Assembly: GCF_003851045.1 (NCBI RefSeq)
Contig: NZ_BFBX01000016.1
Coordinates: 63,506-127,505 of the forward strand
Length of the DNA stretch: 64,000 nt
Origin: Paenibacillus sp. 598K
GTDB lineage: Bacteria > Bacillota > Bacilli > Paenibacillales > Paenibacillaceae
Reading direction: 5' to 3'
This document shows positions 25,192 to 33,415 of this stretch, piece after piece. How positions within the stretch are numbered: the first letter of the stretch is position 1; each line of letters opens with the position of its first letter. A model generated the notes under the pieces. The model was given only the letters and a program-made list of their open reading frames with translations, was not told the origin of the DNA and did no database searches. A program made the translations under genes and the position numbers.

Positions 25192-25260
25192 AAAACCTCC
25201 CCGGCCCTATACGGCCTCGCTTCGCTTAGTATTTCGGACGTCTCGATGGCCTGACGGCCG

Positions 25261-25644
25261 TTACGCACCCTTTGGCAGCTTACCCTTCAACAGCAGTTGG
25301 TGGTCGGTCTGTCCAGATCTAGCGTCTTGCAAAATGCGTACGGCTGTCCTGGCTATTACCGAGTCAAAAGCAAATGTCATATCGCTGTACTGTCGAGCGT
25401 TTGGATTGTCTTCATCCGCTGACTGGCAGCCTTCCCGATTCAATTGGTGTTGAAAGCTCTCTTCTGGACACCATTTCAAGCCGCCCCAGCCAATCCAATC
25501 AGTATTAGAGCACGACACCTCTTCGATTTCACCGAGCTCTTTCTTGTTCTCCCAGCAATATTCATCAAATTGGATCCGCCATGGCTTGTATGAATCGCCG
25601 AACATCATCGTTAACCCATCGTTGAATTTGATCTGGACTATCAC
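25261..25644 (-). CDS. Phage hypothetical protein
   Basis: 127 residues, Trp-rich (KPWRIQFDEYCWENKKEL, DWIGWGGLKWCPEESF). GTG start overlaps the upstream stop and has GGGGAGG upstream. Not recognised. Confidence 0.45.
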   Translation of the reverse strand: MIVQIKFNDGLTMMFGDSYKPWRIQFDEYCWENKKELGEIEEVSCSNTDWIGWGGLKWCPEESFQHQLNREGCQSADEDNPNARQYSDMTFAFDSVIARTAVRILQDARSGQTDHQLLLKGKLPKGA

Positions 25645-25844
25645 TCCGCATCGCCTCCCCAAAGTAAATTTGCCACCTGATTGATCCGATCCCAATTCTG
25701 CACTGCTCTCCAGCCCCGGTCGGGGTGGTAGTATTCGACGTCCGCCCACCGCCGCCCGTTGCCGCTCAGCCGGAATCGGCTTGCTCTGTACTCCCTGCCG
25801 TCTATGGTGACGGTGGGTAGGATGTCGTCAATCGTGAGCTGCAC
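25641..25844 (-). CDS. Small phage protein
   Basis: 67 residues, QLTIDDILPTVTIDGREYRASRFRLS... with YYHPDRGWRAVQNWDRI. Probably a small beta fold; family unknown. GTG start after GGGGATAAC; tight overlap with both neighbours. Confidence 0.45.
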   Translation of the reverse strand: MQLTIDDILPTVTIDGREYRASRFRLSGNGRRWADVEYYHPDRGWRAVQNWDRINQVANLLWGGDAE

Positions 25845-26286
25845 CGTTATCCCCTCCCCGGGGGTCTAGGGTGGCTATAAGGGCGGCTTGGCAGGCTGTA
25901 AGCGGCAATTTATCTCCGTGGGCAACGTATTTGTTTGCCTTGACGATGACCCGGTACATCATCTCTTTCTCCGATATGACGCTATGCATTTTTGTGATTT
26001 GGTAGCCGTCAAACTTCTCCAGCATCTCGATTGCTGCGGTTATCGATCCGGTATAGTCCGGCACATCCGCAACGACCATGTTATGAAAATCAAATTCATC
26101 CATCGACATCTCCCAAAACGTGACGCCCTTGCGCTTCGGCTGCTCTGGAGCAAATTGGACGAAGACGTATTTGTCGTTACCCGATCCGCGATGATGACCC
26201 CATGCCTTGTTGCCCATCAACCGCGTGTGGATGTAGATGTTGGCTTGCCTGCTTGGCTTAAGAGCCAGGATCTGATCTCTATTCAC
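25828..26286 (-). CDS. Phage ABA-sandwich domain protein
   Basis: 152 residues. The part DYTGSITAAIEMLEKFDGYQ, YRVIVKANKYVAHGDKLP and LTACQAALIATL matches the phage ABA sandwich domain, in which the protein helps the phage in an unknown way. The N-terminus (LALKPSRQANIYIHTRLMG) is also typical. Overlaps the next gene upstream. Confidence 0.6.
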   Translation of the reverse strand: MNRDQILALKPSRQANIYIHTRLMGNKAWGHHRGSGNDKYVFVQFAPEQPKRKGVTFWEMSMDEFDFHNMVVADVPDYTGSITAAIEMLEKFDGYQITKMHSVISEKEMMYRVIVKANKYVAHGDKLPLTACQAALIATLDPRGGDNGAAHD

Positions 26287-26914
26287 TCGCTTTCCCTCCC
26301 TCTATGGTGGATAGGAGGCGATCCCTCTCGTCCGTGCCGACCTCTTCCCAGTTTCGCGTCTCCTGATCCGTCCACATTTCATTCGGGTATTCGTTGATTA
26401 AATAGTTTATTGTGCTTATCGCGTCTTTCAGTGCTTCCTTCATGGCGGTGTTCTGGGTTTCGAGCCTTTCCAACTCCTGCCTCAACTCCGCCTTTTGACT
26501 ATGCAGCTTTTCATTTTCGCGCATCAGGTCGCCTGATCTTTTCTCTTGCTTGAGATAGTTTTTGTCGGCGTTGTCCCATGCCTTTATCCAGTGGTCAACC
26601 CTTGCCGCCAATTCCTCGCCCGTCTTGTGGCTCGCCTTAATCACCATCTCTTGGTCCGTGACTTGACGTTGTAACTGCTCTACCGTCTCCAGTAGGTGGG
26701 CCAGATACTCAGGAGCATTGGCGATGAGGTGGGCGTCTGCTTCGCTCGATTCATTGTCCTCTTTATCGCACATGTCTGCTATCCATCGTGCTACGTGCAG
26801 GCCGTTTTCGTATCGATATCCTTTTGTGATGTGGATGTCTCCCAAATTTGTCACTCCCCACGGCCCCGGCGTTGCCGCTGCCAGCGCCTCCCGGATCTCC
26901 TGTAGCTTATCCAC
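26279..26914 (-). CDS. Ea22-like phage protein with coiled coil
   Basis: 211 residues. N-terminal pattern LREALAAATPGPW..(G)DIHITKGYRYENG...DAHLIANAPEYLAHLLE is that of Ea22-type phage early proteins. A coiled coil follows (about 80-170), then a helical tail. Start GTG 26914 with AGGAGG eight bases before; the overlapping GTG at 26923 sits in the ribosome site itself. Function unknown. Confidence 0.65.
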   Translation of the reverse strand: MDKLQEIREALAAATPGPWGVTNLGDIHITKGYRYENGLHVARWIADMCDKEDNESSEADAHLIANAPEYLAHLLETVEQLQRQVTDQEMVIKASHKTGEELAARVDHWIKAWDNADKNYLKQEKRSGDLMRENEKLHSQKAELRQELERLETQNTAMKEALKDAISTINYLINEYPNEMWTDQETRNWEEVGTDERDRLLSTIEGGKASE

Positions 26915-27113
26915 CGTGTGCACCTCCTGTACGTTTGATGTGTTCCCATGCGGCGTCGTAGCCCAAGATCAAGGCACTGAACAGCCTGTGGTGACGGTTG
27001 TCTAGCTCGTGATCTGTATGCAGATGGTCCACGACGGCTTGTAGCTCGTCTAGCTCTGTGTCCGTTAGCCTGTCTGGTCCGGTTACTTTTTCTGTGGTGG
27101 CTGATTCGTTCAT
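26907..27113 (-). CDS. Small helical phage protein
   Basis: 68 residues: RLTDTELDELQAVVDHLHTD, RHHRLFSALILGYDAAWEHIKR, His-rich. ATG 27113 overlaps the stop of the Cys-rich gene and has GGGGAGACAAGAGG upstream. Not recognised. Confidence 0.5.
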   Translation of the reverse strand: MNESATTEKVTGPDRLTDTELDELQAVVDHLHTDHELDNRHHRLFSALILGYDAAWEHIKRTGGAHGG

Positions 27114-27289
27114 CCTCTTGTCTCCCCTCCAAACGCCTTTTCCGTGCACTCTTTTGAGCAAATCGGTGGTTCTATCGGCAGCCCCATGCAACCACACATG
27201 TAACCCGAGCAGCACATTTCAGGCTCGTAATCAGGTACGTCCACTCCACAGACGATGCAAGGTGTCTCTCCCGTATCTGGTTGGTTCAT
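27110..27289 (-). CDS. 59-residue Cys-rich zinc-binding protein
   Basis: Nine cysteines in 59 residues: TPCIVCGVD, EMCCSGYMCGCMG, PICSKEC. The arrangement suggests one or two zinc sites. It is a complete ATG-to-TGA frame whose stop overlaps the next start (ATGA). Small treble-clef-like proteins of this sort are frequent in phage early operons; role unknown. Confidence 0.6.
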   Translation of the reverse strand: MNQPDTGETPCIVCGVDVPDYEPEMCCSGYMCGCMGLPIEPPICSKECTEKAFGGETRG

Positions 27290-27304
27290 TGGTTTTATCT
27301 CCCC

Positions 27305-27538
27305 TCAGACCTCGTGCACGCTAATTTCATTCATCTCAAATCCCACGTGAACACGTTCAGTGCTTTCTTTCAGCGTCATGTCCTCGTAGTCAATGTTGAA
27401 CGCCTTGCCTGAGAATCCAATCTGTTCAGCTCCGCCGAAATACAGGATTTCATCGACCATGACCAGCATTTCACCTTTTGCAACTTCGATCAGGAAGCGT
27501 TGCTCTGGCGTCAGTTTGATTTTGATTTCGTTATGCAT
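27305..27538 (-). CDS. Small phage protein
   Basis: 77 residues with IKIKLTPEQRFLIEVAKGEMLVMVDEILYFGG and an acidic end. No family recognised. Position between the Cys-rich protein and a helical small protein in the same operon. Confidence 0.5.
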   Translation of the reverse strand: MHNEIKIKLTPEQRFLIEVAKGEMLVMVDEILYFGGAEQIGFSGKAFNIDYEDMTLKESTERVHVGFEMNEISVHEV

Positions 27539-27556
27539 TGTCCATTCCCCCTATCT

Positions 27557-27832
27557 TCAGTACGCCTTGTTCCACGCTCTCACGGCGTCTGTGGCGGCTT
27601 TTGCGAGGTCCCAGCCTGCATCTACCCTCCACCAGTAGACAGACCGTTTAATGCCCTTCTGGATGGCTTTGGCGCAGTATTCCATTTCCTCTTCCGACCG
27701 TTCTGGTTTCTGTTTCGGTCTGGTTGTGATTGCTTTTTCTCGCTCCCATCCGCGCCGGTCTCGGGTGTAGAGCAGATTTTCTGATACGCCGTGTTCTGCT
27801 GCTCGTTGGTAGTCCTCTCTTGTGATTTTCAA
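27557..27832 (-). CDS. Phage hypothetical protein
   Basis: 91 residues: KITREDYQRAAEHGVSENLLYTRDRRGWEREKAITTRP is typical of small phage proteins with a helix-turn-helix-like ISxxTLYxR pattern (here VSENLLYTRDRRGWEREKAI), so it may bind DNA. Start TTG 27832 with AGGGGAGGG upstream. Confidence 0.5.
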   Translation of the reverse strand: MKITREDYQRAAEHGVSENLLYTRDRRGWEREKAITTRPKQKPERSEEEMEYCAKAIQKGIKRSVYWWRVDAGWDLAKAATDAVRAWNKAY

Positions 27833-27845
27833 CCCGTTCCCTCCC

Positions 27846-28241
27846 CTAGATTTTTTCGAGGTTTCCGTTCCTCTCTTGTCGGAATGTCGTCTGCTGTCGC
27901 CCCTTAGCGTAGAAGACGTATATGCCGTCCTCCTTGGCCTCATACAGCCATGTGATCGGCTTGCCCGGGATATGAATCTCGCAATCCTCCACGAAGCTCA
28001 CAACGCGTCCCTCGCCGTTTGCGTTGAAGTCAAAGGCGTCGACGTTGGCGTCTGGATGACTGGTTGAAATGCCGATTCGATTGTCCTCAGTATCGTAATA
28101 AAGGAAGTATTTCGCACTGGCGTTGTGTTGAAGGAGATTTTTCAGGCCTTGGCTGAGATACATCCGACCATCAACGCCGATTGTGATGGACACTCCTTTC
28201 GTTCGGTTATCTCGTTTGCTGATGAGTTGCAATTTGCCCAT
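27846..28241 (-). CDS. Phage hypothetical protein
   Basis: 131 residues, beta-rich: LQLISKRDNRTKGVSITIG, GRMYLSQGLKNLL, KYFLYYDTEDNRIGISTS, GDG-like loops. Not recognised. ATG 28241 is six bases after GTGGAGGA; the ATG two codons earlier overlaps the upstream stop. Confidence 0.45.
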   Translation of the reverse strand: MGKLQLISKRDNRTKGVSITIGVDGRMYLSQGLKNLLQHNASAKYFLYYDTEDNRIGISTSHPDANVDAFDFNANGEGRVVSFVEDCEIHIPGKPITWLYEAKEDGIYVFYAKGRQQTTFRQERNGNLEKI

Positions 28242-28243
28242 GC

Positions 28244-28474
28244 TCATTCCTCCACGATTCCCATTTTGATATATGCCGGGCGGCTTCCCGGCGATGCTTC
28301 CAGATATGAGCGGACGCGGTATTCCTCGATCATCTCAGCCAGCGCTTGGTATTTTGGCAGCAGCTCCGCCTTCTCGGTTTCGTTGGTCAGCGGGCTGTCG
28401 ATCCTTTTGGCCCCCTTGACCAGATTGGCGAGCGCTGCTTCGTATTTCTCCTCGCTGGTGATGCGGGGCTTCAT
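28244..28474 (-). CDS. Small helical phage protein next to dnaB
   Basis: 76 residues, helical (EEKYEAALANLVKGAKRID, ELLPKYQALAEMIEEYRVRS). Coupled to the helicase gene by a 4-base overlap. Family unknown. Confidence 0.5.
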   Translation of the reverse strand: MKPRITSEEKYEAALANLVKGAKRIDSPLTNETEKAELLPKYQALAEMIEEYRVRSYLEASPGSRPAYIKMGIVEE

Positions 28475-29787
28475 TTCTGGCTCTGGTCGATCTCGGCGAA
28501 CTTACCGATATTTTTGAGGAATGCCATTTCCACCACGCCTGTTCCCACGTTCCGGCCTTTCGCTAAGATGATTTCGACGATGTTCTTTTTCTCAGATTCC
28601 TTGTCGTAGTAGTCATCTCGGTACAGGAATGTGATAATGTCGGCGTCCTGCTCAATTGCTCCTGACTCGCCCAAATCACTCATCATTGGCCGTTTGTCTT
28701 GACGCTTCTCTACGTCACGGCTCAGTTGCGCCAAGGCTACGACGGTTACGTTATACACCCGAGCGATTGATTTAAGCTGCTTCGAGATGTAGTTAACTTC
28801 TTCTCGCCTAGAGTCGAACCGCCGCCCCCCGCCGATCAACTGGAGGTAATCAACATAAACGATCATTTTGGGATGAACCTTGATCATCTTTTTGACCTCT
28901 TTACGGATGTGCTGGATGGTCATGCCTGGCGTGTCGTCAATGTAAATCGGCAGTTGCTCAAGTTGTGTTCGAGCGAAACTGTACCTATCCCAGTCAGAGT
29001 CGTCGAACATTCCTGTTCGCATTTTGCTATTGTCAAGATTCGCAAGAGCGCATATCGCCCGTTCTGTTATTTGGAGGTCAGGCATTTCACCAGAGAAGAT
29101 GACTGACGCCGCACCGTCCTGTGCTGCTGCCAACGCATCGCATATCATGCAGGCCGTCTTTCCCATGCTTGGTCGAGCTGCGATGACTTCAAGGTCGGTC
29201 GGCTGATGGCCTCCCGTGATGCGATTTAAGTCCTTACTGAGTGTTCGGGTCCCTGTGACACCCTTCTTCTTCTTCCGCTCCCTCAGGAGCTCTACATGGC
29301 CTTCCAAAGCGCCACCCATCCGCCGCAGACCACCGCCAAGGGATTTGTTTGCGAGTTCGACCAATTCTTCCAGCTTGGCTTGGCCCTTGGCGAGTTTGCC
29401 TTTAATGTCGCCATCACCGGTGTAGACCTCGCGCACCATCGCCTGCATTTCCTGAGCCGTCCGACGCTCGATGTAAGCCTCGCGGACGACCGATTGATGA
29501 TAGTCAAAGTTGATGGTGGTTATGACTGTGCCTCGAAGTTCCAGGAGGTATGCGGGACCACCTATCTTGTCGACATCTTTCCCAGCCTCCCTACAGATGC
29601 TCGTAAGATCTACCGGGATGTTATCTGCGTGAAGGTGTTGAAGGAATTTCATAATCAGCCGATGTCGATCATCACCGAACTCTTCCGGGGACAGAAAGCA
29701 TGAGTCCATCAACTCCGGGCTTTTGATTATCGATCCAAGAACCTCCGTCTCAGCTCCGTAAGAGTTATCAATCTCCAATGATGCCAC
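28471..29787 (-). CDS. dnaB: Replicative DNA helicase (DnaB family)
   Basis: 438 residues. An N-terminal helical domain (about 1-150, GAETEVLGSIIKSPELMD) precedes a RecA-like core: Walker A ARPSMGKTA, Walker B MIVYVDYLQLIGGG, the VVALAQLSRDVEKR motif and a C-terminal EQDADIITFLYRDDYY / LAKGRNVGTG arginine-finger region. It unwinds the phage replication fork as a hexamer. It follows the G39P-like loader and the replication protein O, a complete initiation set. Confidence 0.95.
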   Translation of the reverse strand: MASLEIDNSYGAETEVLGSIIKSPELMDSCFLSPEEFGDDRHRLIMKFLQHLHADNIPVDLTSICREAGKDVDKIGGPAYLLELRGTVITTINFDYHQSVVREAYIERRTAQEMQAMVREVYTGDGDIKGKLAKGQAKLEELVELANKSLGGGLRRMGGALEGHVELLRERKKKKGVTGTRTLSKDLNRITGGHQPTDLEVIAARPSMGKTACMICDALAAAQDGAASVIFSGEMPDLQITERAICALANLDNSKMRTGMFDDSDWDRYSFARTQLEQLPIYIDDTPGMTIQHIRKEVKKMIKVHPKMIVYVDYLQLIGGGRRFDSRREEVNYISKQLKSIARVYNVTVVALAQLSRDVEKRQDKRPMMSDLGESGAIEQDADIITFLYRDDYYDKESEKKNIVEIILAKGRNVGTGVVEMAFLKNIGKFAEIDQSQK

Positions 29788-30100
29788 CCCCGCGCAGGCG
29801 CTCTAGGATATGAGGCGGGCAATCTATTGCGTCTCGTTCCCACGCCTCCAGCCGGTCCATCCTTTCTGATGTATGGAGCCGCAATTGGTTCGGATCCGAT
29901 TTGTCGAGCCGGATAAGGTCAGAAGCTTTCGGCTCCATCCGTGACGTCCTCAGATGCTCCCAAAGGTTTTGTGCTGCCGTCTCGAATGTGATGTCCTTCA
30001 TCAACCGGCACCAAAGGGCTTTCTTCTCGTCTGTGATTTCGAAGTTCTTATGTTCGGTTCGGATTATCGAGAAGAGCTTGAGGACTTCCGATTCTTTCAC
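29768..30100 (-). CDS. Helicase loader/inhibitor (G39P-like)
   Basis: 110 residues, helical. Pattern KLFSIIRTEHKNFEITDEKKALWCRLMKDITFETAAQNLWEHL, SRMEPKASDLIR and a flexible C-terminus fits the G39P family, which binds the phage DnaB-like helicase and delivers it to the origin-bound initiator. GTG start with GAGGAG upstream, overlapping the end of the O gene by 53 bases and dnaB by 20. Confidence 0.72.
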   Translation of the reverse strand: MKESEVLKLFSIIRTEHKNFEITDEKKALWCRLMKDITFETAAQNLWEHLRTSRMEPKASDLIRLDKSDPNQLRLHTSERMDRLEAWERDAIDCPPHILERLRGGGIIGD

Positions 30101-30935
30101 GCTCCTCGGCCTCCTTCATCATGCGTTGTAGTTCGCTCATGTCGCTGCTGAATTTCTTCGATCCCTTCTCCAACCCCTCCGGGTCAACTACCGGGTAATC
30201 CTCCCACCGTGAGTTATTGAGATACGTCGAAGGATGTGGGATGTACCTTGCTTCGGTTTTTAGTAACTTGCAGGTCTCCGCATAATTTTGTGTATTGGCT
30301 ATAACGGTATCTGGACTGAATGATTGCATCTTGCAGAGTTTGTTCCATGCTTTGATTGCTGATGCCTTACTTACCTTTCTTGGATAGCATGAATAGAACT
30401 CATTAAAACACTGCTCCTTTTCTTTATTAATTTCTTTAAGATCTTTTTCTTTATATGGGGCTCGGATCTGATACCCCAAAGTAATCACTTGGGGGCTCAG
30501 ATCTGATACCTCTGGAGGGTTCGGATCTGATACCTCGGATTTATCTTGAGGTATCGAATCTGATACCCCAAAATCCGAAAACAAGTCATGTTCACCGCTC
30601 ATGTCGTCACCTCGTTTTTCGATGGCCCATTGCTCGTAGTCTTTATTGAAGGAAAGTTTTCTTGCTGCGGCATTCGTAGCCTCTTTTGTCACCTGGAGGA
30701 CGTTGGCCTTAATGAGAAGACCAACCTCCCGTTTAACCGTGCTCGTCGCCAGTCTCGTTGTTTGTTGCAGGAAGGATATTGAAAAATCATGATCCTTCCT
30801 GCTGTATCCGTAGGTCAGCCGCCAAACTTTGATGATGATCTGTAGTTGAGAGGCGTTGAATTTGTATTGACAGATTTCGTCTAATATTTCATTGGCGAGT
30901 GGCGCGAAACCATTCTCCTTCTGCGGTCTTGCCAT
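30048..30935 (-). CDS. Phage replication protein O-like initiator
   Basis: 295 residues. The N-terminal domain (about 8-95) matches the replication protein O winged helix: NGFAPLANEILDEICQYKFNASQLQIIIKVWRLTYGYSRKDHDFSISF (landmark). A variable middle with repeated VSD..P motifs is encoded by the iteron DNA. The C-terminal part (FYSCYPRKVSKASAIKAWNKL; YIPHPSTYLNNSRWED) is found in many phage O proteins and contacts helicase partners. It should bind the iterons inside its own gene and start replication there. Confidence 0.85.
   Translation of the reverse strand: MARPQKENGFAPLANEILDEICQYKFNASQLQIIIKVWRLTYGYSRKDHDFSISFLQQTTRLATSTVKREVGLLIKANVLQVTKEATNAAARKLSFNKDYEQWAIEKRGDDMSGEHDLFSDFGVSDSIPQDKSEVSDPNPPEVSDLSPQVITLGYQIRAPYKEKDLKEINKEKEQCFNEFYSCYPRKVSKASAIKAWNKLCKMQSFSPDTVIANTQNYAETCKLLKTEARYIPHPSTYLNNSRWEDYPVVDPEGLEKGSKKFSSDMSELQRMMKEAEERERIGSPQALLDNPNRT
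30385..30569. repeat. Iterons and A+T-rich stretch: predicted phage replication origin
   Basis: Four repeats with core TCGGATCTGATACC(C/T)C at 30462, 30497, 30521 and 30554 (one TCAGATCTG and one TCGAATCTG variant), spaced 35, 24 and 33 bases, inside the O gene. They are followed on the left (30385-30456) by an A+T-rich stretch suited to unwinding. Lambda-type origins have exactly this layout. Confidence 0.72.
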
Positions 30936-30946
30936 ACCACCTCACC

Positions 30947-31612
30947 CTATTTTGGTTGATGTTCGTTCACGCGCTCGATGATCGATTGGGCGGGAGTATA
31001 AAAGTCCGCCCCATCCTTAAGGTGCTTGCCGAAAGTGACTTGTAAAAAGTCGGCAATGTCCGACTCCAATTGATCGAGGCGGCTTCGTGAGACTTCCACC
31101 TTGTAGCCATTGACCAGCGCTCGCATAAGTTGCGTACTGCGAGTTCCACTTAATAGCCAGTTTACGAGTTGTTTATCCTTAACTCGTTTACCGACCATGT
31201 TTTCCAGAATGCAGTAGTCGGACTGGCCTTCCGCTCGTTTTCGTTCAATCTCCTTGATCACGAATTCCGGCAGCGGCTCACGGAGATTTTCTAATTGGTC
31301 CTGGAGCTTTTTAATCGTCCGCCCATGCTCCGCAATGTCTCCCAAGGCGCTGAAGTACAGCATGTTTGTCTCGTCCCGATCAAAAACGATAGCGCGGTAC
31401 TCTTCTTCGGTGTAAGTCGGTGTTGACGGAAGTACTTCACAGTCGATGTCCTGGATAATCATGCCGATTGCAGGTCCATTCTCGGTGATCTGATATCCGG
31501 TGACAGGATAGCCCCGATCAGTGCGAGTCGCCACTTTTCGAGCCTCAACCACCGTTCCGGCCTGAAGGACCTGTTGCCGGAATCCCTTGCTGTTTAGGAT
31601 CTTGATTCTCAC
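30947..31612 (-). CDS. Phage protein with DUF1642-like C-terminal half
   Basis: 221 residues. The N-terminal part resembles a small beta domain (RIKILNSKGFRQQVLQAGTVVEARK). The part LPEFVIKEIERKRAEGQSDYCIL, VNWLLSGTRSTQLMRALVNGYKVE is DUF1642-like, a phage family of unknown function. GTG start with AAAGGAG eight bases before. It overlaps the HNH gene. Confidence 0.5.
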   Translation of the reverse strand: MRIKILNSKGFRQQVLQAGTVVEARKVATRTDRGYPVTGYQITENGPAIGMIIQDIDCEVLPSTPTYTEEEYRAIVFDRDETNMLYFSALGDIAEHGRTIKKLQDQLENLREPLPEFVIKEIERKRAEGQSDYCILENMVGKRVKDKQLVNWLLSGTRSTQLMRALVNGYKVEVSRSRLDQLESDIADFLQVTFGKHLKDGADFYTPAQSIIERVNEHQPK

Positions 31613-31922
31613 CTGACATTCTCCTTTCGGCTAAAGACTTTCTGTATCTGATGCCTTCCGGCGTTTCGTCTAGCCAGTCGTGGCATTTGGTGCAGAGATG
31701 CAGCAGATCTTTGACGGTTGTTTTATGTTTCAGTTGCCTACGACCGATAATGTGCGCCCTCTCGACCGCTCTGGCACGTTTGCAGAGCTCACAGACGTAT
31801 CCAGAGCGAGCCTTAAGCTCTTTGTCCACCTTGGCGCTTATCTCACCTAACTGGCGCTGTGTGGGCTTCACGCGGACCGACTTGCCGGGCTTAGGGGCGG
31901 GGTTAAAGTCTCCGACTGGCAT
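31545..31922 (-). CDS. HNH-type nuclease (second copy)
   Basis: 125 residues. A basic N-terminal linker (GKSVRVKPTQRQLGEISAK) is followed by YVCELCKRARAVERAHIIGRR and LLHLCTKCHDWLDETPEG: zinc pairs CxxC twice with AHIIGR carrying the catalytic His. Different from the HNH protein at 23125. Start ATG 31922 with AGAGGCGG. It sits in the recombination block after the DUF1281-like gene. Confidence 0.68.
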   Translation of the reverse strand: MPVGDFNPAPKPGKSVRVKPTQRQLGEISAKVDKELKARSGYVCELCKRARAVERAHIIGRRQLKHKTTVKDLLHLCTKCHDWLDETPEGIRYRKSLAERRMSGENQDPKQQGIPATGPSGRNGG

Positions 31923-31923
31923 A

Positions 31924-32400
31924 TTAACCGCCTCTGTTTGGTTCAGGGCACTCCCAGTCGTAATCGTCGAACTTGATTGTCTCGCACGTGATAACGGTCC
32001 CTTTATGAATCTCAATGTTCATGTTGAATTGCATCCCTCTCTCGTAAGCGTAAATCTTGAAGTCGAGGTTGTATTTCTTTGACAAATCAGCGAGTGGTCC
32101 GGGATCGATACCCCAAGCCGCTTGGAAGTCTTCTAGGACTAACACGTTACCTTCATCGAGATACCAAGAGATCGATTTTTGATCAATAAAATTGCGATGA
32201 GTTTCTTCAATGTAAAATCCAAAAGCCCCCTCTGTGCTGATTTCCAAGCTATAATCAGTTTCCTTAACCTTCTTTGGCGGCTGTTTCCCTCCAAAAGCAG
32301 CAGGGAGTCCAGATACTGGTGTCAATCCCTCCAACAAAAATCGTTTCAAGTCTTCCTTCTCGCCGCGAACCTTCAATGTTCCCACACACCAATTTGGCAT
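31924..32400 (-). CDS. Api92/DUF1281-like phage protein (ferredoxin-like)
   Basis: 158 residues. The start MPNWCVGTLKVRGEKEDLKRFL is the signature of Api92/DUF1281-type proteins, with AAWGIDPGPLADLSKKYNLDFKIYAYERGMQF as the C-terminal half. Their role is unknown. Directly downstream of recT. Confidence 0.65.
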   Translation of the reverse strand: MPNWCVGTLKVRGEKEDLKRFLLEGLTPVSGLPAAFGGKQPPKKVKETDYSLEISTEGAFGFYIEETHRNFIDQKSISWYLDEGNVLVLEDFQAAWGIDPGPLADLSKKYNLDFKIYAYERGMQFNMNIEIHKGTVITCETIKFDDYDWECPEPNRGG

Positions 32401-32434
32401 CTATAGAACCTCTTCTCTTTTGAAATTTACTTTC

Positions 32435-33415
32435 TTATTTAGTCACGTCGCCGCTTGTGTCGTTAGGGTCAATTGCTGTGGTGCCTTCGTCGTCTGGTTC
32501 CCCGTCATCACCCATCACCTTGTACTCGACATCAAAGACGTTATCCGATTCGATGCCGCTGGTGTTCTGGCGAACCTTAACTACCGACTCGTCAGTGGTC
32601 AATTTCTCTTGAACCTCGATGCTGATTGGCATGAATTTCGACATTTCTTTGATGCAGGTTTTAAGCGCCATGGAATCGAAGTGGTCTTTCCATGGGCCTG
32701 TAAGTTGTCCATTGTATTTCGACTTCGAGAAGCGATTAGCGTGTTCCAAGGCCTGTTCTTTGGTCATTGTAGTGAAATCAAAGGAGCCATCTTTTAAGTG
32801 ATAGGAAGAATAGTAGCGAACCGGCTTACCTTGACTCTGAGGATTTCTCTCTCTGATGTCGTTGATAGCTTGTAGAACCATGGCATCTAAGTAAGAGTCG
32901 ACTTCTTTAGGAATGTACTTTTCCAAAAGGGGGAGCATATCGAATGTGATGTGAACCATCCTTCTGTCTTCGCCTTTGACGTAGACGAAAATATCATTCT
33001 CATAAACCGTCTCTGCGTTGATTTTAGAAACTTCTCCAGTCCGACGAATCAGGTCAATTTGACCTTTGTAGCCAATCTGGAATTGACATTCCATCTGATT
33101 GGTTTTGTTGTTTCGGAAGGGCACAAGGTACGCATGACCGATAAGATTCGGCTCCAGACCGAGAGTTGCGCAATTCATGACAGCCCCTACGATGGTTTCA
33201 GGCGTGCATTCTGCAAGCTTGGGCGTCCGGCTGATGGCAGTGAGTGTGATCCGCGCCAGACGCTCCGGCGTCATGTGCTTTGGGACCAAGGATTTGATAG
33301 CTTGGAAGTTGACGGCCAACTCATTTTTGATGACCTGGTTGAAGTTCTCTGCCTTGGTCATGGTGCGCTTCGCCAACTGGCCTTTCAGGTCCGATTGATC
33401 TACTGTTTTTGTCAC
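32435..33415 (-). CDS. recT: RecT family single-strand annealing protein
   Basis: 326 residues. RecT landmarks: HMTPERLARITLTAISRTPKLAECTP, NCATLGLEPNLIGHAYLVPF, CQFQIGYKGQIDLIRRTGEVSKI and MALKTCIKEMSKFMP. The C-terminus is acidic (DDGEPDDEGTTAIDPNDTSGD), as in many annealing proteins. It works with the YqaJ exonuclease just upstream, with which it shares a 1-base overlap (GTG start). Together they form the phage recombination pair. Confidence 0.93.
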   Translation of the reverse strand: MTKTVDQSDLKGQLAKRTMTKAENFNQVIKNELAVNFQAIKSLVPKHMTPERLARITLTAISRTPKLAECTPETIVGAVMNCATLGLEPNLIGHAYLVPFRNNKTNQMECQFQIGYKGQIDLIRRTGEVSKINAETVYENDIFVYVKGEDRRMVHITFDMLPLLEKYIPKEVDSYLDAMVLQAINDIRERNPQSQGKPVRYYSSYHLKDGSFDFTTMTKEQALEHANRFSKSKYNGQLTGPWKDHFDSMALKTCIKEMSKFMPISIEVQEKLTTDESVVKVRQNTSGIESDNVFDVEYKVMGDDGEPDDEGTTAIDPNDTSGDVTK

